64,000 nucleotides of DNA from Taeniopygia guttata (lineage: Eukaryota; Chordata; Aves; Passeriformes; Estrildidae). The position numbers and the translations under genes are program-made. This document shows, in pieces, positions 1 to 11,185 of the stretch. The number at the start of each line of letters is the position of its first letter. Position 1 is the first letter of the stretch. Location of the stretch: the NCBI RefSeq assembly GCF_048771995.1, contig NC_133027.1:8738001-8802000 (forward strand). Reading direction: 5' to 3'. Under the pieces are notes generated by a model that saw only the letters and a list, made by a program, of their open reading frames with translations, had not been told where the DNA came from and did no database searches.

Positions 1-633
1 AAGACACTGGTTCTATGTATGGATATTTCTATTACTTTTGTTCTTTTAAAAATCTATTTAATTGCAGAAAATACATGCATATACTGAGAAATGTATTTTT
101 CTTTTTAGAGACAGGGGTTCAAAAGTATGTAAATCCCTCAAGCTGCACTTCCTTAAGTAAACACTTGGTTTACTGTTGTGAAAATAAGAGGGGAATCGAC
201 TCCATTTATCCAATGAATTACAGTGCTATAATAACATAATGCTACTTAGTGTATGTGCTGAAGAACACCATTTATTTACAACCTGCTATCAGAGATATTT
301 TTGGTTCCCTTTACTGTACATATGAGAGACAGTCCTTAGACTCTTCTTGCTTTGTATTTATTGTAATGCATATAAAACTTTACTAAATTTTTATGAGTAC
401 ACTTTACCAAGTTTTTTATGGGTATTGTAATGAATACCAAAGAAGTAGAAACAAGCCGGAATTACAGACTTTGTGGGAATTAAGACACTAAACCTACCTT
501 TCACAAATATCCCGTGGGTAGAATTTCTAAAAGCAGTTCTTGGAATAAGGTACCCAGCTGCTATTGATTTTTCATTAGACACATAATGGATGTAGTGCTA
601 TAGAATGTTGTTTCTGTCTTTTATTAAAAAATA

Positions 634-655
634 AATCTGAGTACAATCTGAGTAC
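634..655. repeat. 11-bp tandem duplication
   Basis: The unit AATCTGAGTAC occurs twice head to tail with no mismatch, followed by AATGC. This is a small local duplication, probably from replication slippage. Confidence 0.85.
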
Positions 656-833
656 AATGCACTGACTTTCCCAACTTAGGTCCATGCAAAAGTAATGGTT
701 GAAAAGAAATCACAGCAAATGTTTTTCCAAAAAAATAAAAAAGTACACCATTTGCATCCCTATCTTCCACACACCTTTTTAGTTAATGGTTTAAATACAC
801 ATTATGTTCTTCAGTGGTCAAAACTAAGAAATC

Positions 834-895
834 TTTAGGAACTTTTGGCATGGTGACAAGTATATTTAGGAATCCTTGGCAGGGTGACAAGTGCA
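834..895. repeat. 31-bp diverged tandem duplication
   Basis: Two adjacent 31-bp units begin at 834 and 865, both starting TTTAGGAA and both containing GGTGACAAGT. I count 25 of 31 positions identical. The divergence suggests an old duplication. No coding or structural role is evident. Confidence 0.8.
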
Positions 896-3262
896 CGAAG
901 AATTTACAACTTTCCAGGCTGATTTCAGATTTTCAAGAGAAAATACTGTCATAGAGTTAAGTTTGTTCTTAGTGTCACTTTTCAACTTCTATATTTCATA
1001 GGATTCTGTAATTTAAGCGGCACATATATGTCTGCTCAGAAAAAAAAGCAAAAAAAAAAAAATCATAATAACCCATGCAAAAAACCACTCAAAACAAAGC
1101 AAAACCCTCTAACACTGCATCATGGACCTAATCTAAAATATGGCATCTTGCAAACTCTCCAGGATGGCAGCTAAGACAGAAAATCACTTGTGAAGATATA
1201 TTAGAACCAGTTTGCATTTTTGAGCATAACTTCTATAACATGGACATTCAACTTGATACAGAAAATCAGTACAAGTGCATTGGAAGCTCTCTGTGCACTC
1301 TCTGGTGACAGGTGTCGGGCCAGCACCTCTCAAGCAAGAGGACTGAGAACGAGCTCAGGTAGATTCTGCATGCAGGAGCTATGCCAGCCCCTCTAAGATG
1401 CTCTCCCTGGCTTTTCTCACCCATAAACTCAGTGACCTATGAGCCCAAGTTTTTGTGTAGACCCAAATCATTAACTATCATGTTGTGTAGCTGTTTTGCA
1501 CTACAGAAAGATCGAAAGGCTCAGACAAAGAAGAGGCATTTAATCCACATAATAACCTTTGTAATTCTCCCAGTGTGGTTTCTGCACAGCATTATAAATT
1601 ATTTCTGAGGACAGATTTGCCCTGAATGTTTATACAAGGGTAAACCTTATGTGTTTGCCATTTCCACATCTCCTCATTCCTAAACCAGTTTTTAATTTAA
1701 ACCATAGAAGAAGAAATTGCATGTCATATTGTGATCAGGCTTACCTATACCAACCACCTGTGTCCAAATAAGTCAGAAGCTATCACAGGCAAAGGCATGA
1801 TAAGGGTTAGAATCAACAACCAAGCTCCTCTGCTTAGCTAGAGCTCCTGTCCTGATCATGGCAGCACAAGGAGCATGGCAGATTTAATTGCTGCACTTTA
1901 AATTTTCACTTTAGCATGCTGTGCACAAGTAAACATGTCAAGGTTCCTGAGGTGTGTGACGTTCTAGTGTTCTTGATGTTTTCCATGTAGAAACATGGAG
2001 ATGGAGAGGTCACAGTGCTGTGTGCTGCTTCTGCCAGGAAGACGATCCCCCTCCTCCAAGTGACTCAGCTCCTCAGATGCAATTTGAGCAGTGGTTCCTC
2101 CCATTTCACAACCCCACTGTGCCCTTGTTGTGCTACAGTGTGCTCCTACTGAGACAAAAACAGATATTTGAAAGATTTTCCCAGTTTCTGAAGTTACATA
2201 AGCCATAAATTTCAAATAAACCTCGGATCCTGGTGGCATTCATTTGGAGAAAGCTTTCCACACTCAGGCCAAGGGTGAATCCCTGTTCTGCTTGTCTTTT
2301 CAGACTGGAAGCAAAGAACACTGCTGCATTTCTGCAGATTTAAAGTCAATTTGTCAGTTCTCACTGCTGTTTTCCAGCTCCACATGAGAAATGGAGACAC
2401 TGAGAGAAACCAAGCCAGATTTATGAGTAAAACTTATAGATATCATTTAGGGATGAAATTTTGAATAACATCTCTATGCTAGCAAAAAGCCTTCCCAAGG
2501 AAAAAAAAACTGAATGAAAACCTTTTACTTTTCTTCTCCACAATAGAACTGCATCCATAATAGAGTGGTTGCCAGTATTAGCTGTACTGAGAGATATATC
2601 TGTTCCAGTAAACCTTTTACTAGTGTAGGCTAGACATCAATTTCACTCTGCTGAAGCTCAGGAAATCAATGACCACCTGCAAAGACAGGCACTGGAAATA
2701 ATCACTGAGAATTATGTTAAATCCTCCTGGAGTTATGAGATTATGGAAGAAGCTCAGTCTACATTAAAATATGCATACACTCCAGCTCTTGTGGTTGCAG
2801 AAAGATGGCAAAAATTACGTGGCTAGCAAAAGGAAAAGAGCAGATCTTAAAATGTTATGAAAAAGCAAGACTGAAGAGTTCTGCGTTCAACTCTTTCTGC
2901 TACCTTAGGGAGAGACTGACATAATGTTTCAAACAAGAGGTTATGAGGCTGGGATATAACCATGACCCTGACTCTCAGTTCCTAAACCTCATCTGGTGTG
3001 CAGATATCACTGAACTCAACCATTGCCAGCTCCCATTTTTGCCTCTTCAAAACTGACATTCTTGCAGAGAGAAAAAGTATCATTATATACAAATGATACA
3101 TGCATGTTTGTATAAGTGTGTCTGGGTGTCTGTCTGAGACAGGTGACCGTGCTCCTGTTCCAGGTGAGTTGCTGCTGCAACTGGGAGTTAGAATGAAGAT
3201 CTATTCCCAGCACATGCATGCACACAAAGCAAGCCATACATTATATACATAAATGTACACAA

Positions 3263-3332
3263 ATGTCTTCGTGCAGATAGATAGATGTAATAAAACCATC
3301 TGCATGTCTTCATGCGGATAAATAGATGTAAT
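3263..3332. repeat. 41-bp period tandem duplication beside CR1
   Basis: A segment starting ATGTCTTCGTGCAGATAG at 3263 recurs with few changes at 3304. The second copy runs directly into the CR1 tail that begins near 3330. Because both copies lie on the same side of the CR1, this is a tandem duplication and not a target-site duplication flanking the element. Confidence 0.75.
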
Positions 3333-3592
3333 CATAAAATCATAGAATTGTTTAGATTGAGAAAGACATTTAAGATCATTGAGTCCAAATGTTAGTTGAT
3401 CACTGCAAAGTCTACTACTAAACCCTGTCCTGAAATGCCACATCCACATGTCTTTTAAATCCCTCGAGATATGGAGACTTCTCCAATGCCCTGTGTAGCC
3501 TGTTCCAATGCTTGACAAACCTTTTGGTGAAAAAAAAATATTCCAATAGTCAATGTAATCCTCTCCTGGTGCAATTTGAGACTTTTTCCCAT
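3330..3592 (-). mobile_element. CR1 LINE 3' end, 5'-truncated
   Basis: Read on the minus strand, this is the 3' terminal part of a CR1 non-LTR retrotransposon. On the plus strand it opens with ATCATAAAATCATAGAATTG, the reverse complement of the octamer tail characteristic of CR1. It then continues through the usual landmarks: an AAGATCATTGAGTCC block, a CTGTTCCAATG block near 3500 and CTCCTGGTGCAATTTGAG near 3560. The similarity stops near 3592, so the copy is strongly 5'-truncated, as most CR1 copies are. Divergence is moderate. It has no coding potential. Confidence in CR1 is high; the subfamily is not assigned. Confidence 0.9.
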
Positions 3593-4700
3593 AGACACAT
3601 ATGGGCATCATATACACACATAAACATATGCACAAGCATGGCCAGGCACACAGATGCGAGACACGCTCCCAGCACTCTTCATACCAAGATGACACCAACA
3701 TCTTATCTGCTTCCTTCTCTGGCTGGGCAGAATGGAAGTCCACTACTGAAAACGTGTCCCATAGGTAAGCAAAATCCCTCAAACAGCTGGACTTAGACCC
3801 TCTGTCCAGTCTCCACAGCTGCTGGCACAGAAGGCCCCAAGGCTGTGCACCCTCTCCAGTTACTGACACAGACAGAACCACCCAGGACTTCTCAGCTCCC
3901 TCAGCTGACACCTGTGTGCACTCACCCTCGGAGACAGACAGGCACTCTCACACCCTGCACAGCCCCATTCAGGCTCACTCAAGCCCCCAGGCTACTCTGG
4001 GGCTGGTGAACCTTGATCTTCACTAGATCTTTCCATTTCCTGGCACTACAGGCATATGGGATGTCCATCTTGTGGTCTGGCTCCAGCTGCTGCAGTTGAG
4101 ACCCTCAAGCACGCAGAGCAGGGAGCTGTCACTTGTGGAGGAGGTTGAAGGGAATGCAACAAGACAGCTCCGTTCCCTGACAGAACACTGCCAGACATGG
4201 ACACTGACCAGGAAATTATTTACATGTGTCTGATCTATCTTTTTTATCCCCTTACTTCTCTTTTCCAACTTTCATTCCTCCCAAAATCACCAAAATCCCT
4301 TTCTTGTTCTGCCTTTGGTTCCTCCCCTAAATCTCACATAATAGGAATGACCCAGAACCTGCTTTTTTCTACATCCTATAAAAAGTCCCACCCCTAGGCA
4401 GCAAGCCCCATAATCCAAAAGTGACTTGTGGTGATGGCTTTTGTGTTTTGGCACAGGGGTGGATACCTCTGCTGGGACAACCCTGGGTAGAGTCTACACA
4501 GGATGGTTGTTCCTTGGGAGTTTCTAATTTGGGTTCCTGACTACCATTGTGCATTTTGTGCTCCTCTAGGCTTGTGCAGATGGGTATTTGAGGGGCTAGT
4601 GGTCCCTAGGATGGGTCTGGAAATATCCTGGCAGAGCACTGTTGAGATCCTTCTCCTGCCATTATCTCTCTGAAGTCATTTGTGGGTGTGTATTTGGGCT
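3593..4700. other. GC-richer block, unclassified; possible old LTR or repeat
   Basis: Base composition is clearly GC-richer than the surroundings, especially 3640-4020. A TATA-like CTATAAAAAG lies at about 4376-4385. Composition and a TATA-like box would suit a decayed retroviral LTR, but I found no convincing TG...CA ends, no target duplication and no matching second copy in the window. A minus-strand open frame of 236 codons covers 3201-3911, but it runs through the CR1 tail and shows no known domain. Function unknown. Confidence 0.3.
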
Positions 4701-6040
4701 TTATCACATAACAGGAGGAGGCATATAGCACATAATACATTGTATTTAGATTGGAAGAGCAATGACCAAAAGAGACCTTGGTTGCAATTGTATTATTGCT
4801 TGTCACACATGGCCTCCCATGCTGCTATTCAAAACCCCATGATTTTAATACTTTGCGATATTTTTATGCACTTTGATTTGGCATATTTTGAAAGAAAGAT
4901 TATTTAGAGATAATTTAAAGTATCTAGAGATTGCAAAAATAGCCAGTAATGACAGTAATGAGTATAACAGAAGGTAATGAGGAGTTCTGAGAGACTGGTG
5001 AAGGGCACAGGGCCTGATCTTTGCCCTTCTCATAAGAGTGAGAGAAAGTTGGGGCACCTGAGCCACAGAGAAAGCTTCAATACTGAGCCAGTTTGGAGGA
5101 TTTTAGCATGAATTTCATTACAAGATTGCAACACTAATGAGTCACCAAAATAGTACCATCACCCTCTGCCCAGTGAATATTTAAGAAATTTTCTGACAAA
5201 TTACAAATTCTAGTCATGGTATGAACAAACAAAATTGTGACATATTTGAAGGTTCTTCCAGACTGTGCATGCAGTCTGTTTAGAGCATCTTATATTTTTC
5301 TCATGAACTTGATACAATGGCAAAGATTGAGCTTAGTGACATGTTAAATTACCCTTACTGGACAATAATTATACTACTGGGACTTTTGAAGGAAAAGGGA
5401 ACCAATTCTCTTTTAACTTTTTGTAGGTGACTAGTGTTGCTAGAATGGAAAATTACCAGGCACAAAAGAAGGATGCTAAGGGTTTGAAGATGGAGACAGG
5501 GTATAAACTAGGGAAATTTCACAAAGACATACAAGTGTTGTGTAGGAGTGAAAAAAAATTATGAACAGACTTTAAATGCAAGAAGACATCCACAGAAGTT
5601 TTGATTCCTGCCCAAAAAGGCGGATGAATCTCTAGAAAGAAATTATATGCAGGGTTTGTTATTGTTTGTGTTTATATGCTTCTTGAAATAATGGCAGTGA
5701 TTTCAAAATCTGAGGAGAATTGTTGGTTAAGAAAGGGTAATTTTTGTTACCACATCCTAAATATGCTGAATTTTTTTTTCATGGTAAGGTGAATAATCAC
5801 CCCCTAAAGGAATCAACTGATCCCAGCTTTCAGTGCAAATAGAACATGCGTGCTTTGGCAAGAATAATAGCTAATTTAAAGCACACCAAGTCTGGTTGGT
5901 AAGGATGTAGGGCAAATATAAAAATAAATATGTGCACAGTGCAATAGCATCCCCCACTTTGTGATTTTTATGTTTCTATTGCTTTCCTTCTCTGGGCAAG
6001 AGGTAAAAGGTGTGAATTTCCTGAAGCATCCTTACCTTTT
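4701..6040. other. AT-rich non-coding DNA
   Basis: Nothing recognised. There are only short chance open frames and a T run near 5770-5779. Confidence 0.6.
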
Positions 6041-6300
6041 TGCTGAGGGAACTCAGAGCTGGTGTGCTGGCAGGTCTCCCATGTCCCTGCTCCCCTGGTC
6101 TGGCATGGGCCCTGGCCATGTCATTGACACCAGCCCAGCCCTGCTCAGGCACTGACTGGTCAGGGACCAAGCTGCCTCTGCTGGGATGCTCCCAGCTCTC
6201 AGTTCTGACTCCTTCCTGAGGCACACCTGCTTTTTTGCTTCCCAAGAACAAGCTCTTTCCTGCCACACATACATAAGAGAGCTAAATAGGACCAGGGAAC
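6041..6300. other. Short GC-rich island, unclassified
   Basis: About 250 bp are markedly GC-rich and pyrimidine-biased, with repeated TGCTC/CTGCT-type words, set in AT-rich DNA. CpG is rare, so it is not a CpG-island promoter. It may be part of an old repeat, but I recognise no family. Open frames on both strands here (5976-6266 minus, 5961-6155 plus) are by-products of the composition. Confidence 0.35.
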
Positions 6301-6755
6301 ACAATGAACACTGGCACTGAGCTGTCCAGGGTGTTCAATTCTTAGCCTGGTCCACCTCACAGTTTCACTGACTCCAGTTGCTGTGTGATTGCAGACACCA
6401 TTTGGTCATGTGCATGAACCATGGGTCGTTTCCATCAACCTATTTGGAGGGGTTCATTTTGGGTAGTAAGAGGGTGCTAATCATGCTTGTAATCCATGCA
6501 GCACCTATTGTCCTTGGGGACAGAGAGGGGTTCCTAGCTTGGCTTTTTTCCAAATATATTTACCTAGTTTCTATTGCCCATTAAGATCTTAGGAAGAGAT
6601 GGGTTTCAGTGGCAACAATGAGACCCTTAAAGGAAAAATTACATACAACATTAAGAAAATTTGTTTTAGTGCAACACCTATCAGACAGCGGGTCACCTAA
6701 GAGGTTTGTGGAAGCTGTGTAAGTGGTGGATTTAGGAAGCAAGTTTGTGAGAAGC
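6301..6755. other. Non-coding flank of the solo LTR
   Basis: No recognisable feature. The last five bases, GAAGC at 6751-6755, are the left copy of the probable target duplication of the following LTR. Confidence 0.5.
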
Positions 6756-7900
6756 TGTCATGGTTTGACACTGGCACAATGCCAGGGAGCCATGAAAGTC
6801 ACTTGCTCACCCGCCCCTGCCACAGATGGGTAGAGGAGAGAAAAAAAACCACAAATGAAGGCTTCATGAGTGACATAAAGACTGGGAGAAAACAGCAAAG
6901 AGCAAAACTGGTTCAACTTAAGATTGCAAAATGAAATTTTTACTAACAGAGTCAGAGGAGGATAACGAGAAGTAAAAAAGCCCTTAAAACCTCTTTTTCC
7001 CCCAACCCCTCCCTCCTTCCCACCAACAGTGCAGGGAGACAGGGCATGGGGGTTTTCATCAGTTCATCACTGAGATGTTGTTCAGCTGCTCCAGGAGAGG
7101 AGTCCTTCCCCTGTGAGGCCATGGGGTCCCTCCCACGGGAAACAGTTTTCCATTAACTTCTCCAGCATGGATCCACTCTCTCGAGCAGCAGCCCTACAGC
7201 ACCTGCTGCAGTGTGAGCCCCTCCCACGGGCAGACAGACCTCCCAAAACTGCTGTGGCTTGGGTCTCTCCTTGCATGGGCTGCAGTCCTCCAAGGACAGG
7301 CTGCTCTAGCCCAGGGGCAGGGCCCTCTCTCTCCACTGGGTCTCCCACTGGATCACAGCCTCATCCAGGCCTCCACCTGCTCTGGCATGGGCACCTCCCT
7401 CATGGGCTGTGGTTGGATGTCTGTATCCCCTGTGGGTCCCCACGGGCTGCAGGTGGATCTCTGCATTCCCCATGGATCCCCATGGGCTGCAGGTGGATCT
7501 CTGCATTCCTCATAAACCCACAGGCTGCAGGGGCACAGCTGCTTCACCACAGTCTCACCATGGCCTGCAGAGGAATCTCAGCTCTGGCACCTGGAGCACT
7601 CCTGCCCCTCCTTCTCCACTGACCTTGGTGTCTCCATGTTGTTTCCTTCACATATTCTCACATCCTCCTCTTCTCTGACTACAAGCAAAACTGTGTGACT
7701 TTGTTTGGATTTCCTTCCTAAATATGTCATCACGGAGGCATTACCAGCCTCTCTCATCAGCCCAGTTTTGGCCAGCAGCATGTCCATCTTCAGAGCCATC
7801 AGAGATTGGCTCTGCTGGACATGGTGGAAGCTTCCAGGAGATTCTCACAGCAGCCACCTCTGTGACCCCCCTGCTGACAAAAACCAGACTGTCCAATACA
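6756..7900 (-). mobile_element. Solo LTR of an avian endogenous retrovirus (ERVL-like)
   Basis: A GC-rich 1145-bp unit starts TGTCATGGTTTGACACTGGC and ends CCAATACA, giving TGT...ACA termini. It is flanked by GAAGC on the left and GAAGT on the right, a probable 5-bp target duplication with one change; a 5-bp duplication suits class III (ERVL-type) elements. I recognise the layout as a common bird LTR family that contains many copies of a CACGGG-CTGCAG motif. In that family the transcribed sense here would be the minus strand, with a TATA-like ATATTTAGG near 7718-7727 and the R-U5 side toward 6756. No gag, pol or primer-binding site lies beside it, so it is a solo LTR left by recombination. 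Frames across it (for example 7113-7622) are not genes. The orientation is inferred from remembered family layout. Confidence 0.85.
7439..7518. repeat. 40-bp tandem repeat inside the LTR
   Basis: Two nearly identical 40-bp units, sharing GGGCTGCAGGTGGATCTCTG, follow one another with the motif starting at about 7444 and 7484. Further, more diverged CACGGG and GGCTGCAG words lie on both sides, so the LTR interior grew by local duplication. Confidence 0.85.
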
Positions 7901-7944
7901 GAAGTACTGGAGCATCTATCCTACCTCAGCAAGATTCAGTATAC

Positions 7945-8092
7945 TTGTAGAAGCTGTCCAGAGAAGTTGTGGCTGCCCCATCCCTGGAGATGCTCAAGGC
8001 AAGAATGGAAGATGTCCCTGCCCATGGCAGAGGGGTCAGAACTACAAGATCTTTAAGGTCTCTCCCAAACTAAACCATTCTATGATTTTTTT
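7945..8092 (+). mobile_element. CR1 LINE 3' end
   Basis: The segment carries the landmarks of the CR1 3' end in plus orientation: CAGAGAAGTTGTGGCTGCCC, CCCTGGAGATGCTCAAGGC, GATCTTTAAGGTC and a tail beginning CCATTCTATGATT that decays into a T run. The 5' side is truncated and lies about 45 bp right of the solo LTR. It is non-coding; the open frame at 7724-8056 crosses both the LTR and this fragment and is spurious. Confidence 0.9.
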
Positions 8093-8626
8093 TCATTATG
8101 TAATGGTTTAAAAACTTATCTTTTTAAGGGTTATAACTTTTGTTTTGATACCCCTGTGAATAGGTAGATGACATAGAGTACAGAAAGAAAAATGAGGGAA
8201 GAAAGAGGAGGAAACATATAGAAAACAAAAAATGCACTTGTGAGTGAAGGCAAGAGGACAGGCATCTTTAAGAAATGAAGCAGGCAGAGCTCAAGAAATA
8301 AATCACCATAGTCTTATTTAGAGAGGGAAACCCAGAATGTAGGATGACAGGGATATTTGTGTGGAGACATCTAGGGATGGAAAACTTCTAACTTTAATGT
8401 ATAAATTCATGCCAATAGCTGAGCATAGTCTGTTTACTAAGGGTTAATGAAGAGCATTTTGCAAGCAGCATTGCAGTAATTCTATTTAAAGCACTCACTT
8501 TTTCTTCTGTCTGTTCTGTCGCCTACTGAAAATTGCACAACTCTGTTCTCCAACACGATTATGAAAAAAGCAATCAACTCAATTGTCTGGGGTGTAATGA
8601 TGCTGACTACCTCCTTCCAGCATTCA

Positions 8627-8651
8627 CAGAGAGCGAGAGAGAGAGAGAGAA
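8627..8651. repeat. (GA)n microsatellite
   Basis: A GA dinucleotide run interrupted once by GC. It is short and low in complexity. Confidence 0.9.
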
Positions 8652-9296
8652 TAAGATAAATAACCTGAGACAAAAACACAAATCATTAGAATTTTTAATA
8701 AGCCTTCACCAACAGAAGGCTGAATATTGTTAGTTATATCTGCCAACTACTGCTCATGGTCCAGTGGACAGCACATTGAACAGAGATCTCAGAGATTTCT
8801 GCTCTTCTTCCAACTCTGTGGTCTTCCTTCATAAGAGCTTAAACAGGCCACGTGGGCTTCAGCTTTGAGTTATACAATGGAGATCATTAAGTAACATATA
8901 AATAGTGCTGGAGGTGCAGTATCCTGGGAAAAAAGATTACTCCAAAACTGAGAGCAAACTTTCTCTGTTCTTGTTCAGATAGGAATGGTGACCTTCCCAA
9001 ATGAAGTGTTGTGACCTCATGTAAGACATGGGGTCATGAGCCTGAGGGAAATTCAATTGCAGACGTGGGGTTGTAAGTCTAGAAATAGAAGCGGACAAGT
9101 ATTTCTGGCAAGAGATTGCAGGAAACTGAACTAGAAGTTATTACCATCACAACTGCAACTAGAACTTTCAATGTACACAAAGGCACTGAGAAAAATCTCC
9201 AGGCAACCATAGTTTAAAAGTCTTTTAATGCCTCTTTTTCTGGTCCATTCTTAGTTTCAGTTCTCTGGTCTCTCCAATTAGATTTTTTTCTAGTGG

Positions 9297-9311
9297 TTTT
9301 TTTTTTTTTTT
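9297..9311. repeat. poly(T) run
   Basis: Fifteen consecutive T. No adjoining SINE or LINE body is recognised, so it is a simple homopolymer. Confidence 0.85.
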
Positions 9312-10006
9312 CTCTAGGCAAACCAGAGCCAGTACTCTTTATGCCATGCTGGAAATATATATTAAAAAAAATACTTCAATCTGCCACAGACAAACTATGA
9401 AAGATTTCTTGGATACTAGGAAAAATATCAAATGGCAAAAGGTAGAAAAATTGCCACAATCTAAATCAAAGGCATGAGCAGACCTGGAGTAATGTATAAA
9501 CATAAGCCTTGCACTACAACAAAGAATTTAAACCCATGCTACTGTAACTGTACTATGTTTAAAGACATCCTTTTAATGTTTGACTAGATGATACACACAC
9601 TTCAATCCATGTCATCCTACTTTCTACTTATGGGCTTTACAGCATAAAACACATGCTGAATTCATGATCAGTCTGTCTTGTAGGTGTAGACAACAGAAAA
9701 GTCTAAATGGCCTTCCTCTTATTTTCTTATTTCTCCATTCACAGCATAATTCTCAGTAGTCAGTTTTTTGGTATTATAGCTGGTTGTAGGTCTATTGGGA
9801 AGAAAAAAATCTTGATAACTTGCTGCATCAAGAGAACATGGGAACAGAGAAACCTGTCTGGGTCAGGTCAGTGCTGTGCCTCTGTCTCCAGCAGGGGCAA
9901 AAGGAGGAAGAACACATGAACTTGGCTTCTGTTTGCATCCATTCCCTTTGTACTCACTGGCTGAACTCACATTCATTTGTTTTTCACTTGTTCCTGTTTG
10001 GAAAAC

Positions 10007-10027
10007 ACACTGTGTTTTTCACAGTGT
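10007..10027. repeat. Small perfect inverted repeat
   Basis: ACACTGTG and CACAGTGT form an 8-bp stem around a five-T loop. It may be chance; a T loop is not by itself a bacterial-type terminator in this vertebrate context. Confidence 0.5.
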
Positions 10028-11085
10028 CTTGTTTGGACACTGATATTGTCCACTACCACTATTTCCCTCTGGCAATGAGTTCTAAAAGTTTACAACCCTG
10101 CAGTGTGTAGGGTTTCACTTTTTGACCTTGAAATATTGAACTGCAGATTTCTGTATATGTGATTTAAGTCATGACCTGTTTTATTACTATCCAATGCCTC
10201 TGTGGCCTCTTATCCATGGTCAGACTTAAAAATGTCTTTCTGTACAGACACATTGTCTGTCTTTGTTTTTTGGATGGGGTTATGGCATGCAGCTCCAACT
10301 CTTTTTGGGAGCACTAATTAAAGGGTAAAGGACAGTGTTAAAGAAAATTATAAGCTCCATCTCTCCCATAAGAAAACAGAGCACTGAAACAGCACATCTA
10401 CTTAACTGGGACAATTTCACATGACTGATTCAGAGCAATTCATTTCAATTACTCTGATCATCAGATAAATAGCACATCTGGTAGTGTCTGCAAACTAATA
10501 ATTAACAGGTGTGAATTGGTGTCTGCAAGCATATATTTCCTACTGTGTGGCCCTTTGTTCACTTTAGGACACTTCTTAATTAGAGACAAGCCTGAACCAC
10601 AAGCCTTTAGATGTAGATCTGTTCTTTGAACACCCCCAAAATCAGCACTTTCTACATCAGGTTGTTATTTAGAGGAAAGATCTTTGGGGAAAAAAAAAAA
10701 TCAGTTGCATGGTTCTTAGCAAGTATTCATGGCCCAGGTCTGGTTCATTGGCATTTGTCTCAGATTTTGACTTTTGTTTACAACAATAATGACACATATG
10801 ATTTATATGATGTTTACAGCCAACCTGTGACACTTATAATCTAAATAACATCCATTTTTATTGTCAAGGGCATGTAAGTAAAATTTCCTCTACAAATGTA
10901 GAAACTTCTACTTTAATTGTTGCTGGATGATGGTTGTCATCGTAGGTGTTTAGAAAATGCCATCAATAGGCTTAAGAGAAGTTTATCTAAAATGGGGGAA
11001 AAAAGAGAAAACAGAATTGGGATGTAATAACATGTGACCTGATAAAAGCAGCTACCATGCCAGGAAATTTAGATATAGGACAAAG

Positions 11086-11185
11086 AGTCATAGAATTGTT
11101 CCAGTTGAAAAAGATCTTTAAGATCATAAAGTCCAACCTTTAAGCTAAAGATGGAGGATATTTTTCCATGTCAGTCCCAAACCTT
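11086..11185 (-). mobile_element. CR1 LINE 3' fragment, short
   Basis: The plus strand reads GTCATAGAATTGTTCCAGTT, then AAAGATCTTTAAGATCAT and AAAGTCCAACC. This is the reverse complement of a CR1 3' end with its tail. Similarity fades after about 11150-11185. It is an old, heavily truncated copy. Confidence 0.85.

Larger units (their letters stand above)
1..3262. other. AT-rich non-coding DNA
   Basis: I see no recognisable gene, transposon or RNA. The stretch is AT-rich with short A and T runs, for example an A run near 1047-1060. Short open frames on both strands, such as 1381-1608 plus and 1964-2239 minus, have no recognisable domain and no convincing exon boundaries. Two short tandem duplications in it are listed separately. 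Confidence 0.6.
8093..11085. other. AT-rich non-coding DNA
   Basis: No gene or transposon recognised. It contains a GA dinucleotide run, a T run and one short hairpin, listed separately. Confidence 0.6.

Noticed and set aside
3201..3911. Minus-strand open frame of 236 codons
   Set aside because: It passes through the non-coding 3' end and tail of a CR1 copy and a GC-rich block that is naturally poor in stop codons. No domain, signal or splice pattern is recognisable.
7113..7622. Plus-strand open frame of 169 codons, and overlapping frames
   Set aside because: They lie entirely within the GC-rich solo LTR, which does not encode protein; the repeated words come from its internal tandem units.
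10007..10027. Stem with T loop considered as a terminator
   Set aside because: The T run is the loop and not downstream of the stem, and intrinsic terminators do not apply to vertebrate polymerase II genes.
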